A DNA stretch of 64,000 nt from CAZWKQ01 sp964634005 (GTDB lineage: Bacteria; Bacteroidota; Bacteroidia; Bacteroidales; JACABE01). The DNA is taken from assembly GCA_964634005.1 (NCBI GenBank), contig CAZWKQ010000005.1, positions 62,001 to 126,000 on the forward strand, read 5' to 3'. Both the position numbers and the translations under genes were made by a program. Below the pieces are notes generated by a model. It saw only the letters and a program-made list of their open reading frames with translations. It made no database searches and had not been told where the DNA came from. Positions 44,143-53,851 of the stretch are shown here, one piece after another. Numbering within the stretch: position 1 is the stretch's first letter; every line of letters begins with the position of its first letter.

Positions 44143-46353
44143 ATGAGAAGCAAATCAGTATTAATAGTCATTTTACTCTTTTTATCGATGAATATAAAAT
44201 CATATTCACAAAACAAATATCCTGTGACCAAAAAAGTAAAACAAACCGACACTTATTTTGGTCAGAAAGTAGAGGATCCTTATCGTTGGCTTGAGGATGA
44301 CAAATCGAAAGAAACATCAAAGTGGGTAGAAGAACAAAACAAAACAACCCAAGAATATTTATCAAAAATTCCTTACAGGAACGAAATAAAAGAATGCTTG
44401 ACAAATTTATGGAATTTCGAAAAGTACGGTTTACCGCTTGTTAATGAGACTTTCCTGATTTTTTCGAAAAACAACGGAATTCAAAATCAAAGCGTACTGT
44501 ATATTACAAAAGGAGGCATGGATGAAGCTAAAGTACTAATTGACCCGAATACATTATCGAAAGACGGAACTGTTGCATTAAACGATATAAGCGTTTCGAA
44601 TGACGGAAAATATATAGCATATACTATTTCAAGCAGCGGGTCGGATTGGAACGAAATAAACGTAATGAAAAACACGGGAGAAAAACTTTCAGATAATTTG
44701 AAACGAGTAAAATTTTCGAGTATTGCATGGCGAAGCGACGGTTTCTATTACAGTAGATATGATGTACAAGATGAAAAATCGATGCTGTCAGCCAAAAACG
44801 AATACCATAAAGTATATTATCATCGAATTGGAACTTCTCAGTCGGAAGATATGTTAATATTTGAAGACAATAAGTTTCCGCTAAGAAATTTCAATGCAAT
44901 TACTACCGATGATGAAAAATTTTTATTTATTTCACAAACCGAATCAACAAACGGCAATTCATTAATTTACAGAAGATTCGATCAGGCTGAGGAAAAATTT
45001 GTAGAACTTACCAAAGGATTTGATTTCAACTACAAAATAATCGGCAATATTGATGAAGATATAATAATTTTAACTGATAAAGATGCTCCTAGATACAGAT
45101 TAGTTAAAGTAAATTTGAATGTAGAAGGTGAACCACAATGGACAGATATAGTTCCACAAAGCAAAGATGTACTGCAATCGGCAACAATAGCAGGCGACAA
45201 GATAATTTTAACTTATATGTCGGATGCAAAAAGTAAGTTAGTTGTACACGACTTTAACGGGACTTTCATTAAAGAGATGCGATTGCCCGAAATTGGGACT
45301 ATCACCGGTGTTTCAGGGAAAAAACATCACGAAACTGCCTACTTTGCATTTCAGTCGTTTACTACTCCTCTTACTATTTACAGCCTGAATATGAACACAT
45401 TAAAAACAGAAACGGTATTTGCTCCAATATTACCAATAAAAACAGGAGGTTATGTAAGTGAACAAGTTTTTTATACAAGCAAAGACGGAACTAAAATCCC
45501 TATGTTTATTGTAAGGAAAAAAGATGTGAAGCTCGATGGTAATAATCCGTTGCTTTTATATGGTTATGGAGGTTTTAATATAAGTTTAACGCCGTCATTC
45601 AGCATAAGCAGATTGTATTTTATTGAAAGTGGCGGTATTTATGCTGTTGCAAATATAAGAGGCGGAGGCGAATACGGCAGTGAATGGCACAAAGCGGGTA
45701 CTAAACTTACCAAACAAAATACTTTCGATGATTTTATTGCAGCTGCCGAGTATTTGATTAAAAATAAATACACAAATTCGTCGAAATTAGCAATACAAGG
45801 AGGTTCAAACGGAGGTTTATTGGTTGGTGCCTGTATGACACAACGTCCGGAACTGTTTAAAGTGGCTCTTCCTGCTGTAGGAGTTTTAGATATGCTGCGC
45901 TATCACAAATTCACAATAGGCTGGGCATGGAAAACTGATTATGGCAGCAGCGAAAACGAAAAAGAATTCAAATATATTTACAAATACTCTCCTCTACATA
46001 ATATTAAAACAGGAGTTCAATATCCGGCAACACTCGTAACTACTGCAGACCATGATGACAGAGTCGTTCCTGCACACTCATTTAAGTTTATTGCTACATT
46101 ACAAGAAAAACAAAGCGGTAAAAATCCTGTTTTAATAAGAATTGAAACTAATGCAGGGCATGGTGCAGGCAAGCCAACTGCTAAAGCTATTGAAGAAGCC
46201 GCCGATATTTGGGCTTTCACATTCTTCAATCTTAATATGCCTTTTAAAAATATATGCGAAAAAATTGAAATCAAAAAACCTGATGATGGTTCGCGTCCGA
46301 ACGATAGTCCTGTTATCACGCCTCAAATGCCTGTTGACAGAATTATCAGATAA
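44143..46353 (+). CDS. Prolyl oligopeptidase (S9A)
   Basis: Serine peptidase cleaving short peptides after proline. 736 residues with a signal peptide (about 1-24), so it acts in the periplasm or outside. The N-terminal VEDPYRWLEDD motif and beta-propeller precede an alpha/beta-hydrolase domain with Ser555 in GGSNGGLL, the DHDDRVVP Asp and His673 in NAGHGAGKP. RGGGEYGSEWHKAG is also family-typical. It is the first gene of a likely unit with a small secreted protein and an acyl-CoA synthetase. Its promoter carries a palindrome. Confidence 0.95.
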   Translation: MRSKSVLIVILLFLSMNIKSYSQNKYPVTKKVKQTDTYFGQKVEDPYRWLEDDKSKETSKWVEEQNKTTQEYLSKIPYRNEIKECLTNLWNFEKYGLPLVNETFLIFSKNNGIQNQSVLYITKGGMDEAKVLIDPNTLSKDGTVALNDISVSNDGKYIAYTISSSGSDWNEINVMKNTGEKLSDNLKRVKFSSIAWRSDGFYYSRYDVQDEKSMLSAKNEYHKVYYHRIGTSQSEDMLIFEDNKFPLRNFNAITTDDEKFLFISQTESTNGNSLIYRRFDQAEEKFVELTKGFDFNYKIIGNIDEDIIILTDKDAPRYRLVKVNLNVEGEPQWTDIVPQSKDVLQSATIAGDKIILTYMSDAKSKLVVHDFNGTFIKEMRLPEIGTITGVSGKKHHETAYFAFQSFTTPLTIYSLNMNTLKTETVFAPILPIKTGGYVSEQVFYTSKDGTKIPMFIVRKKDVKLDGNNPLLLYGYGGFNISLTPSFSISRLYFIESGGIYAVANIRGGGEYGSEWHKAGTKLTKQNTFDDFIAAAEYLIKNKYTNSSKLAIQGGSNGGLLVGACMTQRPELFKVALPAVGVLDMLRYHKFTIGWAWKTDYGSSENEKEFKYIYKYSPLHNIKTGVQYPATLVTTADHDDRVVPAHSFKFIATLQEKQSGKNPVLIRIETNAGHGAGKPTAKAIEEAADIWAFTFFNLNMPFKNICEKIEIKKPDDGSRPNDSPVITPQMPVDRIIR

Positions 46354-46405
46354 ATGTTAGCTTTTAATAAAATAAATTTTACTTATTTTCAACAATTGCA
46401 ATACA

Positions 46406-46825
46406 ATGAAAAAAATAGTTTTATTACTAATATTATCAATATTTGGAAAAGTATATTCACAAAATACGATATCAAAAAACGAAGTAAAAAAAATTGACGG
46501 TATAGAAGTTAGTCATAAATGGAAGCATAGCAAATGTTTTAATAAGAAGAGTCCTATGCAACTCAACGTACAGTTGAAAAATACCAATGATTACCCTGCA
46601 AAAGTCGCTGTAGTGGTTTCTTATTATGTTTCCGGGTTATTAAAAGAGCAAAGCGATACGGTATATAATTGTATTTTGCCGAAAAAAACTGCCAAAGGGA
46701 GCAAAAAGAAACTCAATTTTTCTTTAGGAAGTTTTTCTAACAGCGATTTAAACAAACCTGAATTCAGTTATGAAATAAAATTAGTTGAGGTAATCAAAAT
46801 GCGAAGTTGTACTAAAGAGCCTTAA
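46406..46825 (+). CDS. Small secreted protein of unknown function
   Basis: 139 residues. Signal peptide MKKIVLLLILSIFGKVYS-Q, then a beta-rich body (QLNVQLKNTNDYPAKVAVVVSYY) resembling an Ig-like or chaperone-like fold with three cysteines (CFNKK, YNCIL, SCTKEP). No family recognised. It lies 52 nt after the prolyl oligopeptidase gene and one base before the acyl-CoA synthetase gene, so it is in the middle of an operon. Confidence 0.65.
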   Translation: MKKIVLLLILSIFGKVYSQNTISKNEVKKIDGIEVSHKWKHSKCFNKKSPMQLNVQLKNTNDYPAKVAVVVSYYVSGLLKEQSDTVYNCILPKKTAKGSKKKLNFSLGSFSNSDLNKPEFSYEIKLVEVIKMRSCTKEP

Positions 46826-46826
46826 A

Positions 46827-48746
46827 ATGAATCAGAAAAGTATTCCGTTTTTTTTTGAAGAATCAGTAGAAAAATTTTCAGAAAATCCATTACTTAGAGA
46901 AAAGAAAGGTAATAATTATGAAGCAATTACCTACAAGGAGGTAAAAGAAGAAGTTTATTATTTTTCGGCAGGATTAATAAGTATTGGACTTAATAAGGGC
47001 GATAGAATTTCGTTAATATCAGAAGGCAGAAGCGATTGGATTATAAGCGAACTGGCCGTTTTGTATGCCGGTGCCATAAATGTTCCTCTTTCAGTAAAAC
47101 TTATTGAACCGGAAGAAATCTCATTCAGAATCAACCACTCTGAAAGCAGATTTATAATTGTATCCGACAATCAAGCAAAAAAAATAAAAGAACTGTTGTT
47201 ACAATGTCCATCTGTTGAAAAAGTTATCTACCTTGATGATCAAACCGAATACAATGAAAAGGAGATATCAAAAAGCACCATAATTGAGCTTGGCAAAAGT
47301 TATTTGAAAGATAAAAAAGAGGAATTTGAAAACAGGTGGAAAAGCATCAAAAACGAAGATGTTGCGAATATTTGTTATACATCAGGAACTACTGCCGACC
47401 CTAAAGGTATTATGCTTACGCATAGAAATTATACATCGAATGTGGAGCAGGCATATACTTTAATGGATATTCCCGAACACTATTGTACCCTTTTTATCTT
47501 GCCGCTCGATCACTCTTTTGCTCACACTGTTTTTTACTGTTTTATCGGAAAAGGAGCAAGTATAGCTTTTATACAAACAGGGAAAACGCCACATGAAACA
47601 CTAAAGAATATTCCGATTAACATCAAGGAAGCTAAACCAAATCTAATACTCAGTGTACCGGCTTTAGCAAAGAATTTTAAGAAAAATATCGAAAAGAGCA
47701 TAAACGATAAAGGCGCTCTAACAACAATTATTTTTAAAATTGCTCTTTCAACTGCATATTATTACAATGCGGATGGATGGAATAAAGGCAGTGGATTAAG
47801 ATTTATCGTTAAACCATTTTTAAATTTGTTCGATAAAATAATTTTCTCAAAAATTAGAGAAGGATTTGGGGGCAAACTTGATTTCTTTATCGGGGGCGGT
47901 GCATTACTCGATATTGAGCTTCAAAAGTTTTTCTATGCCATAGGAATTCCTATGATGCAAGGATACGGACTTAGCGAAGCCTCACCAATTATTTCTTCAA
48001 ATTCGTTAAATAAACATAAACTGGGCTCATCAGGACATATTGTCAAACCCCTTGAATTAAGAATTGAAGACGAAAACGGTAACTCATTGGAGCCGTTTAA
48101 ACAAGGCGAAATTGTTATAAAAGGTGAAAATGTAATGAAGGGATACTGGAAAAACGATGAAGCAACAAAAGAAACTATTAAAGACGGATGGTTACATACA
48201 GGAGATTTAGGGTATTTGGATAATGATTCATTCCTTTATGTTATCGGAAGATTTAAAAGCCTTTTAATTTCGAGCGATGGTGAGAAGTACAGCCCCGAAG
48301 GAATTGAAGAGAGTTTGGTTGAGCATATTCCTTTTATCGATCAAATTATGCTTTACAATAGTCAAAATCCATATACTACTGCACTTATAGTACTAAATAA
48401 TGAAAAAGTCATAAATTGGTTTAAAAAGCACGATTCGGGCAAAGCAGATAATGAGCATAAAATTTCATTTTTTTTAAAGCATATTTTCAACGAAATAAAT
48501 AATATAAACAATCACCATAAAATCTCAGTAAAGTTTCCAAACAGATGGCTTCCAAGCTCTTTTATTATTATTGAAGAGCCTTTTTCTGAGCAAAACCACT
48601 TATTAAATTCTACATTAAAGATGGTGAGAACCAAAATTACAGCACGTTACAAGAATTTAATCGACTATATGTACACTCCGGAAGGGAAAAATATAACAAA
48701 CAATATTAACATTGAAACAGTAAAAAAAATTCTGAAAAAACAATAA
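46827..48746 (+). CDS. AMP-binding long-chain acyl-CoA synthetase
   Basis: Activates fatty acids with ATP and CoA. 639 residues with the AMP-binding motif YTSGTTADPKGIMLTHRN, the GYGLSEASPII motif, the WLHTGDLGYLD segment and the hinge VIGRFKSLLISSDGEKYSPE. No membrane segment is obvious. It begins one base after the stop of the small secreted protein. Similar enzymes in Bacteroidota serve in lipid recycling; chain-length preference cannot be read from sequence. Confidence 0.9.
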   Translation: MNQKSIPFFFEESVEKFSENPLLREKKGNNYEAITYKEVKEEVYYFSAGLISIGLNKGDRISLISEGRSDWIISELAVLYAGAINVPLSVKLIEPEEISFRINHSESRFIIVSDNQAKKIKELLLQCPSVEKVIYLDDQTEYNEKEISKSTIIELGKSYLKDKKEEFENRWKSIKNEDVANICYTSGTTADPKGIMLTHRNYTSNVEQAYTLMDIPEHYCTLFILPLDHSFAHTVFYCFIGKGASIAFIQTGKTPHETLKNIPINIKEAKPNLILSVPALAKNFKKNIEKSINDKGALTTIIFKIALSTAYYYNADGWNKGSGLRFIVKPFLNLFDKIIFSKIREGFGGKLDFFIGGGALLDIELQKFFYAIGIPMMQGYGLSEASPIISSNSLNKHKLGSSGHIVKPLELRIEDENGNSLEPFKQGEIVIKGENVMKGYWKNDEATKETIKDGWLHTGDLGYLDNDSFLYVIGRFKSLLISSDGEKYSPEGIEESLVEHIPFIDQIMLYNSQNPYTTALIVLNNEKVINWFKKHDSGKADNEHKISFFLKHIFNEINNINNHHKISVKFPNRWLPSSFIIIEEPFSEQNHLLNSTLKMVRTKITARYKNLIDYMYTPEGKNITNNINIETVKKILKKQ

Positions 48747-48795
48747 CAATCTTAAAAAATAGATAATTTTGTAACGGCAATATTATGTAAGAAAT

Positions 48796-48868
48796 GCGGT
48801 AGTAGCTCAGTTGGCAGAGCATCAGCTTCCCAAGCTGAGGGTCGCGGGTTCGAATCCCGTTTACCGCT
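48796..48868 (+). tRNA. tRNA-Gly (anticodon CCC)
   Basis: 73-nt cloverleaf. The acceptor pairs GCGGTAG with TTACCGC (one G-U). The D-arm GCTCAGTTGGCAGAGC, anticodon stem TCAGC/GCTGA with loop TTCCCAA (anticodon CCC), and T-arm with GGTTCGAATCC are all present. The CCA end is not encoded. It reads GGG glycine codons. It sits alone between the acyl-CoA synthetase gene and purL. Confidence 0.95.
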
Positions 48869-48909
48869 CAATAAATATTCTTATAATAGCAATATTATAA
48901 CAATCGATT

Positions 48910-51138
48910 TTAGTGACTCATTGCATTGGCAATAACGTTGTCGTACAGCTTTTTGTAGTCTTCTACCACTCCGTATTCTTGTTCATCGACGACAATTTTT
49001 CCATGAGTAACATATCCCAATCGTTGAAAAGGGAATTGTAATTTTTCCATTATTTCTTTAAACTTCCCTTCATTTTTCTTTTCAATACTTACGACTACCC
49101 TACTTTGAGATTCTCCGAACAAGAAAGCATCTTTTCTGAAATTGGGATTAGTTCTGATTGAAAAACCCATATTATTTGGCATTGCCGACTCGAGTAGCGA
49201 AATAAATAAACCTCCTTCGGAAATGTCATGTACTGATTGTAAAATAAATAAGCGTATAAGTTTTTGTACTATAGCCTGCATCACATATTCTTCGTTTAAA
49301 TTAAAATAAGGAGGAGGCGAAAGTTTAACCTTATGATAAGAGTAAAGATATTCGCTACAATTAATATCATTCTTTGGGCTTCCAATCAAATAAATTATAT
49401 CTCCTTTTTTCTTGAAATCAAGAGTCATTTGATGTGTTTTTTCCAACAAACCGATCATTCCAATTGTGGGTGTTGGGAAAACAGGCTCGGTAACATTATT
49501 TATGGTCGATTGGTTATAAAAGCTAACATTTCCGCCTGTAACAGGTGTTTCAAATTTTCTGCAAGCATTTCCCATTCCATTAACAGCACCTACAAACTGC
49601 CAATAAACTTCAGGATTGTAAGGATTACCGAAATTCAAACAATTTGTAATTGCTAAAGGTTTCCCTCCTGAACAAGTAATATTTCTCGCAGCTTCGGAAA
49701 CAGCAATTGCAGCTCCTATTTCGGGATCGGAAAAAACATAACGCGAATTGCAGTCGGTTGTCATTGCCAAAGCACGATTAGTGCCTTTAATATTCACAAT
49801 AGCAGCATCAGAAGGTGCATTTGTGCTCATATTTCTGGTACCTACCATACTATCGTATTGTTCATATATCCATCTTTTTGAAGCAATATTGGGATGTGAG
49901 GCCAAAAAGTAAGATATAGCTTTGTAATCCTGTTCCTCGGGGATTTGATTAATATCGAATTCGAATGTTTTTTGATAATATTCGGGTTCTTTATATTCTC
50001 TGTCGTAAACCGGAGCACCTCCTCCCAAAACCAACGAAGGAGCAGGAACATCAGCAACAAGCTCACCGTTCATATAAAAATTAAGTCTGTCGCCTTCAGT
50101 TACTTCACCTATTATTGCACAATTAAGGTCCCATTTGTCGAAAACTTCTTCTACCAATTTTTCTTTCCCTTTTTCAACAACAATAAGCATTCTTTCCTGA
50201 GATTCGGAAAGCAGTATTTCGAATGGTTCCATATTCGATTGACGCAAAGGAACTTTATCGAGGTAGATTTTCATTCCGTGTCCGCCTTTTTCCGACATTT
50301 CGGAAGTAGAACAGATTATTCCCGCAGCTCCCATATCCTGCATTCCGACAACTGCTCCTGTTTTTATTACTTCCAAAGTGGCTTCCAGTAATAATTTTTC
50401 CTGAAAGGGGTCGCCTACCTGGATTGACGGGATGTCTTCAGCTGAGTCTTCGGTTATATCGGCAGATGCAAAAGTAGCACCGTGTATTCCGTCCTTACCG
50501 GTAGCAGAACCGACAATATAAACAGGATTACCGACACCTTTTGAAATTGCCGACACTAAGTTATCTTTCTTCATTATACCTACAGACATAGCATTTACCA
50601 ATGGGTTCTGGTAATAACAGTCGTCGAAATACACTTCCCCTCCTACTACCGGCACTCCAAAAGCATTTCCATAATTGCCTATACCTTTAACTACACCATT
50701 TAAAAGCCATTTTGTGCGTTCTTCTTCAAGATTACCAAAACGTAATGAGTTTAACTGAGCTATAGGACGTGCTCCCATAGTGAAAATATCGCGATTAATC
50801 CCTCCTACTCCGGTTGCTGCTCCTTGATATGGTTCAACAGCACATGGATGATTATGCGATTCAATTTTAAATACACATGCCAAACCATCGCCAATATCAA
50901 CCATGCCGGCATTTTCTTTACCTGCCTCTACCAATAAATGTTCACCGGTACGTGGAAGAGTTTTTAACCATTTTATTGAATTTTTATAAGATGCATGTTC
51001 CGACCACATAACCGAATAAATACTCAATTCTGTGTAATTTGGAACTCTGCCTAAAATTGATTTAATCTTTTTAAACTCTTCGGGTAATAAACCTAATTCT
51101 TTTGCAACCTCAACCGTAACTTTATGTTTTGCAATCAT
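48910..51138 (-). CDS. purL: Phosphoribosylformylglycinamidine synthase subunit PurL
   Basis: Catalyses FGAR to FGAM in purine synthesis. At 742 residues it is the small type that needs PurQ and PurS, which are not in the window. Visible are SVMWSEHASYKNS, ESHNHPCAVEPYQGAATGVGG (the nucleotide-binding region), IFTMGARPIAQLNSLRFG, the repeat half with TDCNSRYVFSDPEIGAA and NCLNFGNPYNPEVYWQF, and the final VHDISEGGLFISL. Monocistronic, with a full promoter upstream; it converges on the tRNA-Gly. Confidence 0.96.
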   Translation of the reverse strand: MIAKHKVTVEVAKELGLLPEEFKKIKSILGRVPNYTELSIYSVMWSEHASYKNSIKWLKTLPRTGEHLLVEAGKENAGMVDIGDGLACVFKIESHNHPCAVEPYQGAATGVGGINRDIFTMGARPIAQLNSLRFGNLEEERTKWLLNGVVKGIGNYGNAFGVPVVGGEVYFDDCYYQNPLVNAMSVGIMKKDNLVSAISKGVGNPVYIVGSATGKDGIHGATFASADITEDSAEDIPSIQVGDPFQEKLLLEATLEVIKTGAVVGMQDMGAAGIICSTSEMSEKGGHGMKIYLDKVPLRQSNMEPFEILLSESQERMLIVVEKGKEKLVEEVFDKWDLNCAIIGEVTEGDRLNFYMNGELVADVPAPSLVLGGGAPVYDREYKEPEYYQKTFEFDINQIPEEQDYKAISYFLASHPNIASKRWIYEQYDSMVGTRNMSTNAPSDAAIVNIKGTNRALAMTTDCNSRYVFSDPEIGAAIAVSEAARNITCSGGKPLAITNCLNFGNPYNPEVYWQFVGAVNGMGNACRKFETPVTGGNVSFYNQSTINNVTEPVFPTPTIGMIGLLEKTHQMTLDFKKKGDIIYLIGSPKNDINCSEYLYSYHKVKLSPPPYFNLNEEYVMQAIVQKLIRLFILQSVHDISEGGLFISLLESAMPNNMGFSIRTNPNFRKDAFLFGESQSRVVVSIEKKNEGKFKEIMEKLQFPFQRLGYVTHGKIVVDEQEYGVVEDYKKLYDNVIANAMSH

Positions 51139-51171
51139 TTTAATACTAAGAAATTCGTTGGAAATATTTTA

Positions 51172-51202
51172 CAAACCTACGATTTTTTTTTAAAACAACA
51201 AA
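51172..51202 (-). promoter_or_regulatory. Full -33/-7 promoter of purL
   Basis: On the minus strand TTTG (51202-51199), 19-nt spacer, TAGGTTTG (51179-51172). Leader about 27 nt. Confidence 0.65.
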
Positions 51203-51221
51203 TAATTAACCAAATATCGTT

Positions 51222-51229
51222 TAATTTTG
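51222..51229 (+). promoter_or_regulatory. -7 box (TAATTTTG) for the SDR-OMP-GT2-miaA operon
   Basis: TAnnTTTG 20 nt before ATG 51249, about 43 bp from the divergent purL -7 box. Confidence 0.5.
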
Positions 51230-51248
51230 TAAAATAAAATCAACGATT

Positions 51249-52022
51249 ATGTCAGATAAAAATAAAATAGCTTTTATTACTGGCGCTACTGCCGGAATTG
51301 GTGCATCAACAGCTTTAAAATTTGCTGAAAACAACTATGATGTTATTATTACAGGAAGAAGAAAAGAAAAACTTGATGAATTGGAAGCAATTATTCTGAA
51401 TAAGAATAATGTAAAAGTTCTGAAATTATGTTTTGATGTAAGAAAACAGGACGAGGTAGAAAAAAATATAAACTTATTGGATAACTACTGGAAACAAATA
51501 GATGTATTGGTTAACAATGCAGGATTAGCAGTAGGGCTAAACCCTATTGATAAAGGAGTTATTGATGACTGGGAAAGAATGATTGATACTAATATAAAAG
51601 GATTGCTTTATATTTCGAAAGCAATAATTCCAATAATGATTGAAAACGGATACGGACACATTGTAAATATCGGTTCAATTGCCGGCAGAGAAACATATCC
51701 TAACGGGAACGTTTACTGTGGTACAAAAGCTGCGGTAGATGCAATTACAAAAGGTATGAGAATGGACCTATTAGATAAGGGAATAAAGGTCACTCTTATT
51801 GAACCCGGTGCTGTTGAAACCGAATTTTCATTAGTCAGATTTAAAGGCGACGCCGAAAGAGCGAAAAATGTTTATGCAGGCTTTACCCCACTTACTCCTG
51901 AAGATATTGCAGATGCAATCTTTTATGCTGCCTCTTTACCAAAGCATGTCAATATAAATGATATGCTTATAATGCCTACTGCACAAGCATCAGCGGGAAT
52001 GATTCATAAAAAAATTAATTGA
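51249..52022 (+). CDS. Short-chain dehydrogenase/reductase (YdfG-like)
   Basis: 257 residues, NADP-type SDR: TGATAGIGAST cofactor loop, basic ITGRRKEK suggesting NADPH, NNAGLAVGL, catalytic Ser in NIGSIAGRE and Tyr-x3-Lys in VYCGTKAAV. The sequence resembles the YdfG group that oxidises serine and related 3-hydroxy acids. It is the first gene of a plus-strand unit and shares one base with the next start (TGATG). Confidence 0.9.
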   Translation: MSDKNKIAFITGATAGIGASTALKFAENNYDVIITGRRKEKLDELEAIILNKNNVKVLKLCFDVRKQDEVEKNINLLDNYWKQIDVLVNNAGLAVGLNPIDKGVIDDWERMIDTNIKGLLYISKAIIPIMIENGYGHIVNIGSIAGRETYPNGNVYCGTKAAVDAITKGMRMDLLDKGIKVTLIEPGAVETEFSLVRFKGDAERAKNVYAGFTPLTPEDIADAIFYAASLPKHVNINDMLIMPTAQASAGMIHKKIN

Positions 52023-52612
52023 TGAGATTTCTGAAAGTATTAATATTAATTATATCATTATTACTGTCAAACTCAAGTTTTTCGCAGGAAAAAGGCTCAT
52101 GCCGCCTAAGTGTTACAAACGAAATTACATCATACAATCCAGGTTATCTTACAAGTTATGGAATTACATTTCAGTACTTTGTAAACAAATACTTCAGTTT
52201 GAATTATCACTATTCTTTCGGTTATAATCAAAAAAACAAATTTTACTCACACTATAATGGTTCATTGATTGCTTTTGCAGAATTAATAAAAACAAGCAAC
52301 TACTATAATATCAGTTCCGACAACGACGGTTTGATATATTTGCTGTTTATTTCATTATTTATTCCCGAAGGTATTAGTTTTCATACATATCCTCGAAAAT
52401 GGTTAGAAATAAGTACCTTTATAAATCCTTTAGGTGCTGATTACAACATATTTAACGATAAAAAAACAGCACTGACACTATCTTTAGGAGTTAAAACAAT
52501 TTTTAAACCTACTAATAGAGTTTCGTTTAGTCCTCATTTCGGTACTAAGTATATTTATTCAAAAAGCGATATATCATATATTTATGGCGTATCTATCGGT
52601 TATACTTTTTGA
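52022..52612 (+). CDS. Small outer-membrane beta-barrel protein
   Basis: 196 residues with signal peptide MRFLKVLILIISLLLSNSSFS-Q and alternating strands ending in YIYGVSIGYTF, a typical barrel terminus. No family recognised. The start ATG at 52022 overlaps the SDR stop by one base. Function unknown; its place between an SDR and a glycosyltransferase may point to envelope work, but this is positional only. Confidence 0.7.
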   Translation: MRFLKVLILIISLLLSNSSFSQEKGSCRLSVTNEITSYNPGYLTSYGITFQYFVNKYFSLNYHYSFGYNQKNKFYSHYNGSLIAFAELIKTSNYYNISSDNDGLIYLLFISLFIPEGISFHTYPRKWLEISTFINPLGADYNIFNDKKTALTLSLGVKTIFKPTNRVSFSPHFGTKYIYSKSDISYIYGVSIGYTF

Positions 52613-52626
52613 AACTGCTTAATTAT

Positions 52627-53844
52627 ATGACTTCAGATACCAAGATTTTTGTTGCAATTCCTGTAATGAACGAAAGTAAAAACATTTCAAGTTTAATTTG
52701 CAATGTATTTAGTCAGACCTATAAAAATTATCAAATTGTTTTATGTATAAACCAACCTGACAGCTGGTGGAACGATAAAGATAAAATAGAAATATGCACA
52801 GATAATCAAATTACTATTACTTATATAAATTCTTTAAAAGATAAAAATATACATCTTATTGATAAAAGTTCGAAAGGTAAAGGTTGGACGGGTAAAAATT
52901 TCGGTGTAGGTTGGGCAAGAAAGATTACAATGGATTATATAGCCGATTTAGCATCAGATTATGATATAATAATTAGCATTGATGCTGACACTCAAATAGA
53001 AAGCAATTATTTCGAATCAATCATCAGCTCTTTTAATACACATAAAAAATCAATTGCGATTTCAATACCTTATTATCACAAACTTACTGATGATAACAAA
53101 TTAAACAGAAGCATATTACGATACGAAATTTATATGCGAAATTATTCTCTAAATCTATGGAGAATAAATAACCCTTATCATTTTACAGCTTTAGGTTCGG
53201 CTATTTCGCTGCCGGTTTGGGCTTACAAAAAAATTGGAGGTTTATCTCCCGTTAAAAGCGGCGAAGACTTTTATTTTTTGCAAAAACTATCGAAAACAGG
53301 CTTTGTTTTGAATTGGAATCCGGTGAAAGTGTATCCTGAAGCACGTTACTCAGATAGAGTATTCTTCGGCACGGGACCTGCTCTTATTAAAGGAAGTAAA
53401 GGCGATTGGAAATCATACCCTATTTATCACTATTCACTATTCGACAAAATTGGTGAATTATTCGGTTTATTCGGCAAAATATATTATGATAACCTGAATA
53501 ACAAGGATATAGAATTTCTGAAAAATTTTTCCATTGATAAAGATTGGTGGCTGAATTTAAAAACAAATTTTAAAACAGAAACTCATTTTGTTAAAGCATG
53601 TTACGAAAAATTTGATGCTTTGAAAATACTTCAGTTTCTTAAAGAAAACCAAAATTATATAAACAAAACTGATGAGGAATGTTTAATTGAGTATTTTGAA
53701 AAATTTCATAACAACTATTATACTAATTTGAATTTAAAAAAGTTTAACTTCGACTCAACCAGCATTGAACAACTTGATGAAATTAGAAACTTTCTTGTTA
53801 AAAAAGAAGAAGAATACCAAAAAAAGAATATTATAATTCAATAA
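52627..53844 (+). CDS. Glycosyltransferase family 2
   Basis: 405 residues. A GT-A domain opens KIFVAIPVMNESKNISSLI with the DxD-type metal motif IISIDADTQIES and SGEDFYFLQKLSKTGF as the acceptor region. The C-terminal third (from about 285) is helical and not recognised. No membrane segment. Sugar donor and acceptor unknown. A TTG at 52609 would overlap the upstream gene; ATG 52627 is preferred. miaA follows 8 nt later. Confidence 0.88.
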   Translation: MTSDTKIFVAIPVMNESKNISSLICNVFSQTYKNYQIVLCINQPDSWWNDKDKIEICTDNQITITYINSLKDKNIHLIDKSSKGKGWTGKNFGVGWARKITMDYIADLASDYDIIISIDADTQIESNYFESIISSFNTHKKSIAISIPYYHKLTDDNKLNRSILRYEIYMRNYSLNLWRINNPYHFTALGSAISLPVWAYKKIGGLSPVKSGEDFYFLQKLSKTGFVLNWNPVKVYPEARYSDRVFFGTGPALIKGSKGDWKSYPIYHYSLFDKIGELFGLFGKIYYDNLNNKDIEFLKNFSIDKDWWLNLKTNFKTETHFVKACYEKFDALKILQFLKENQNYINKTDEECLIEYFEKFHNNYYTNLNLKKFNFDSTSIEQLDEIRNFLVKKEEEYQKKNIIIQ

Positions 53845-53851
53845 ACAATGA

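Noticed and set aside
49333..50391. Open frames on the plus strand opposite purL
   Set aside because: Shadows of a well-conserved minus-strand gene; no family pattern.
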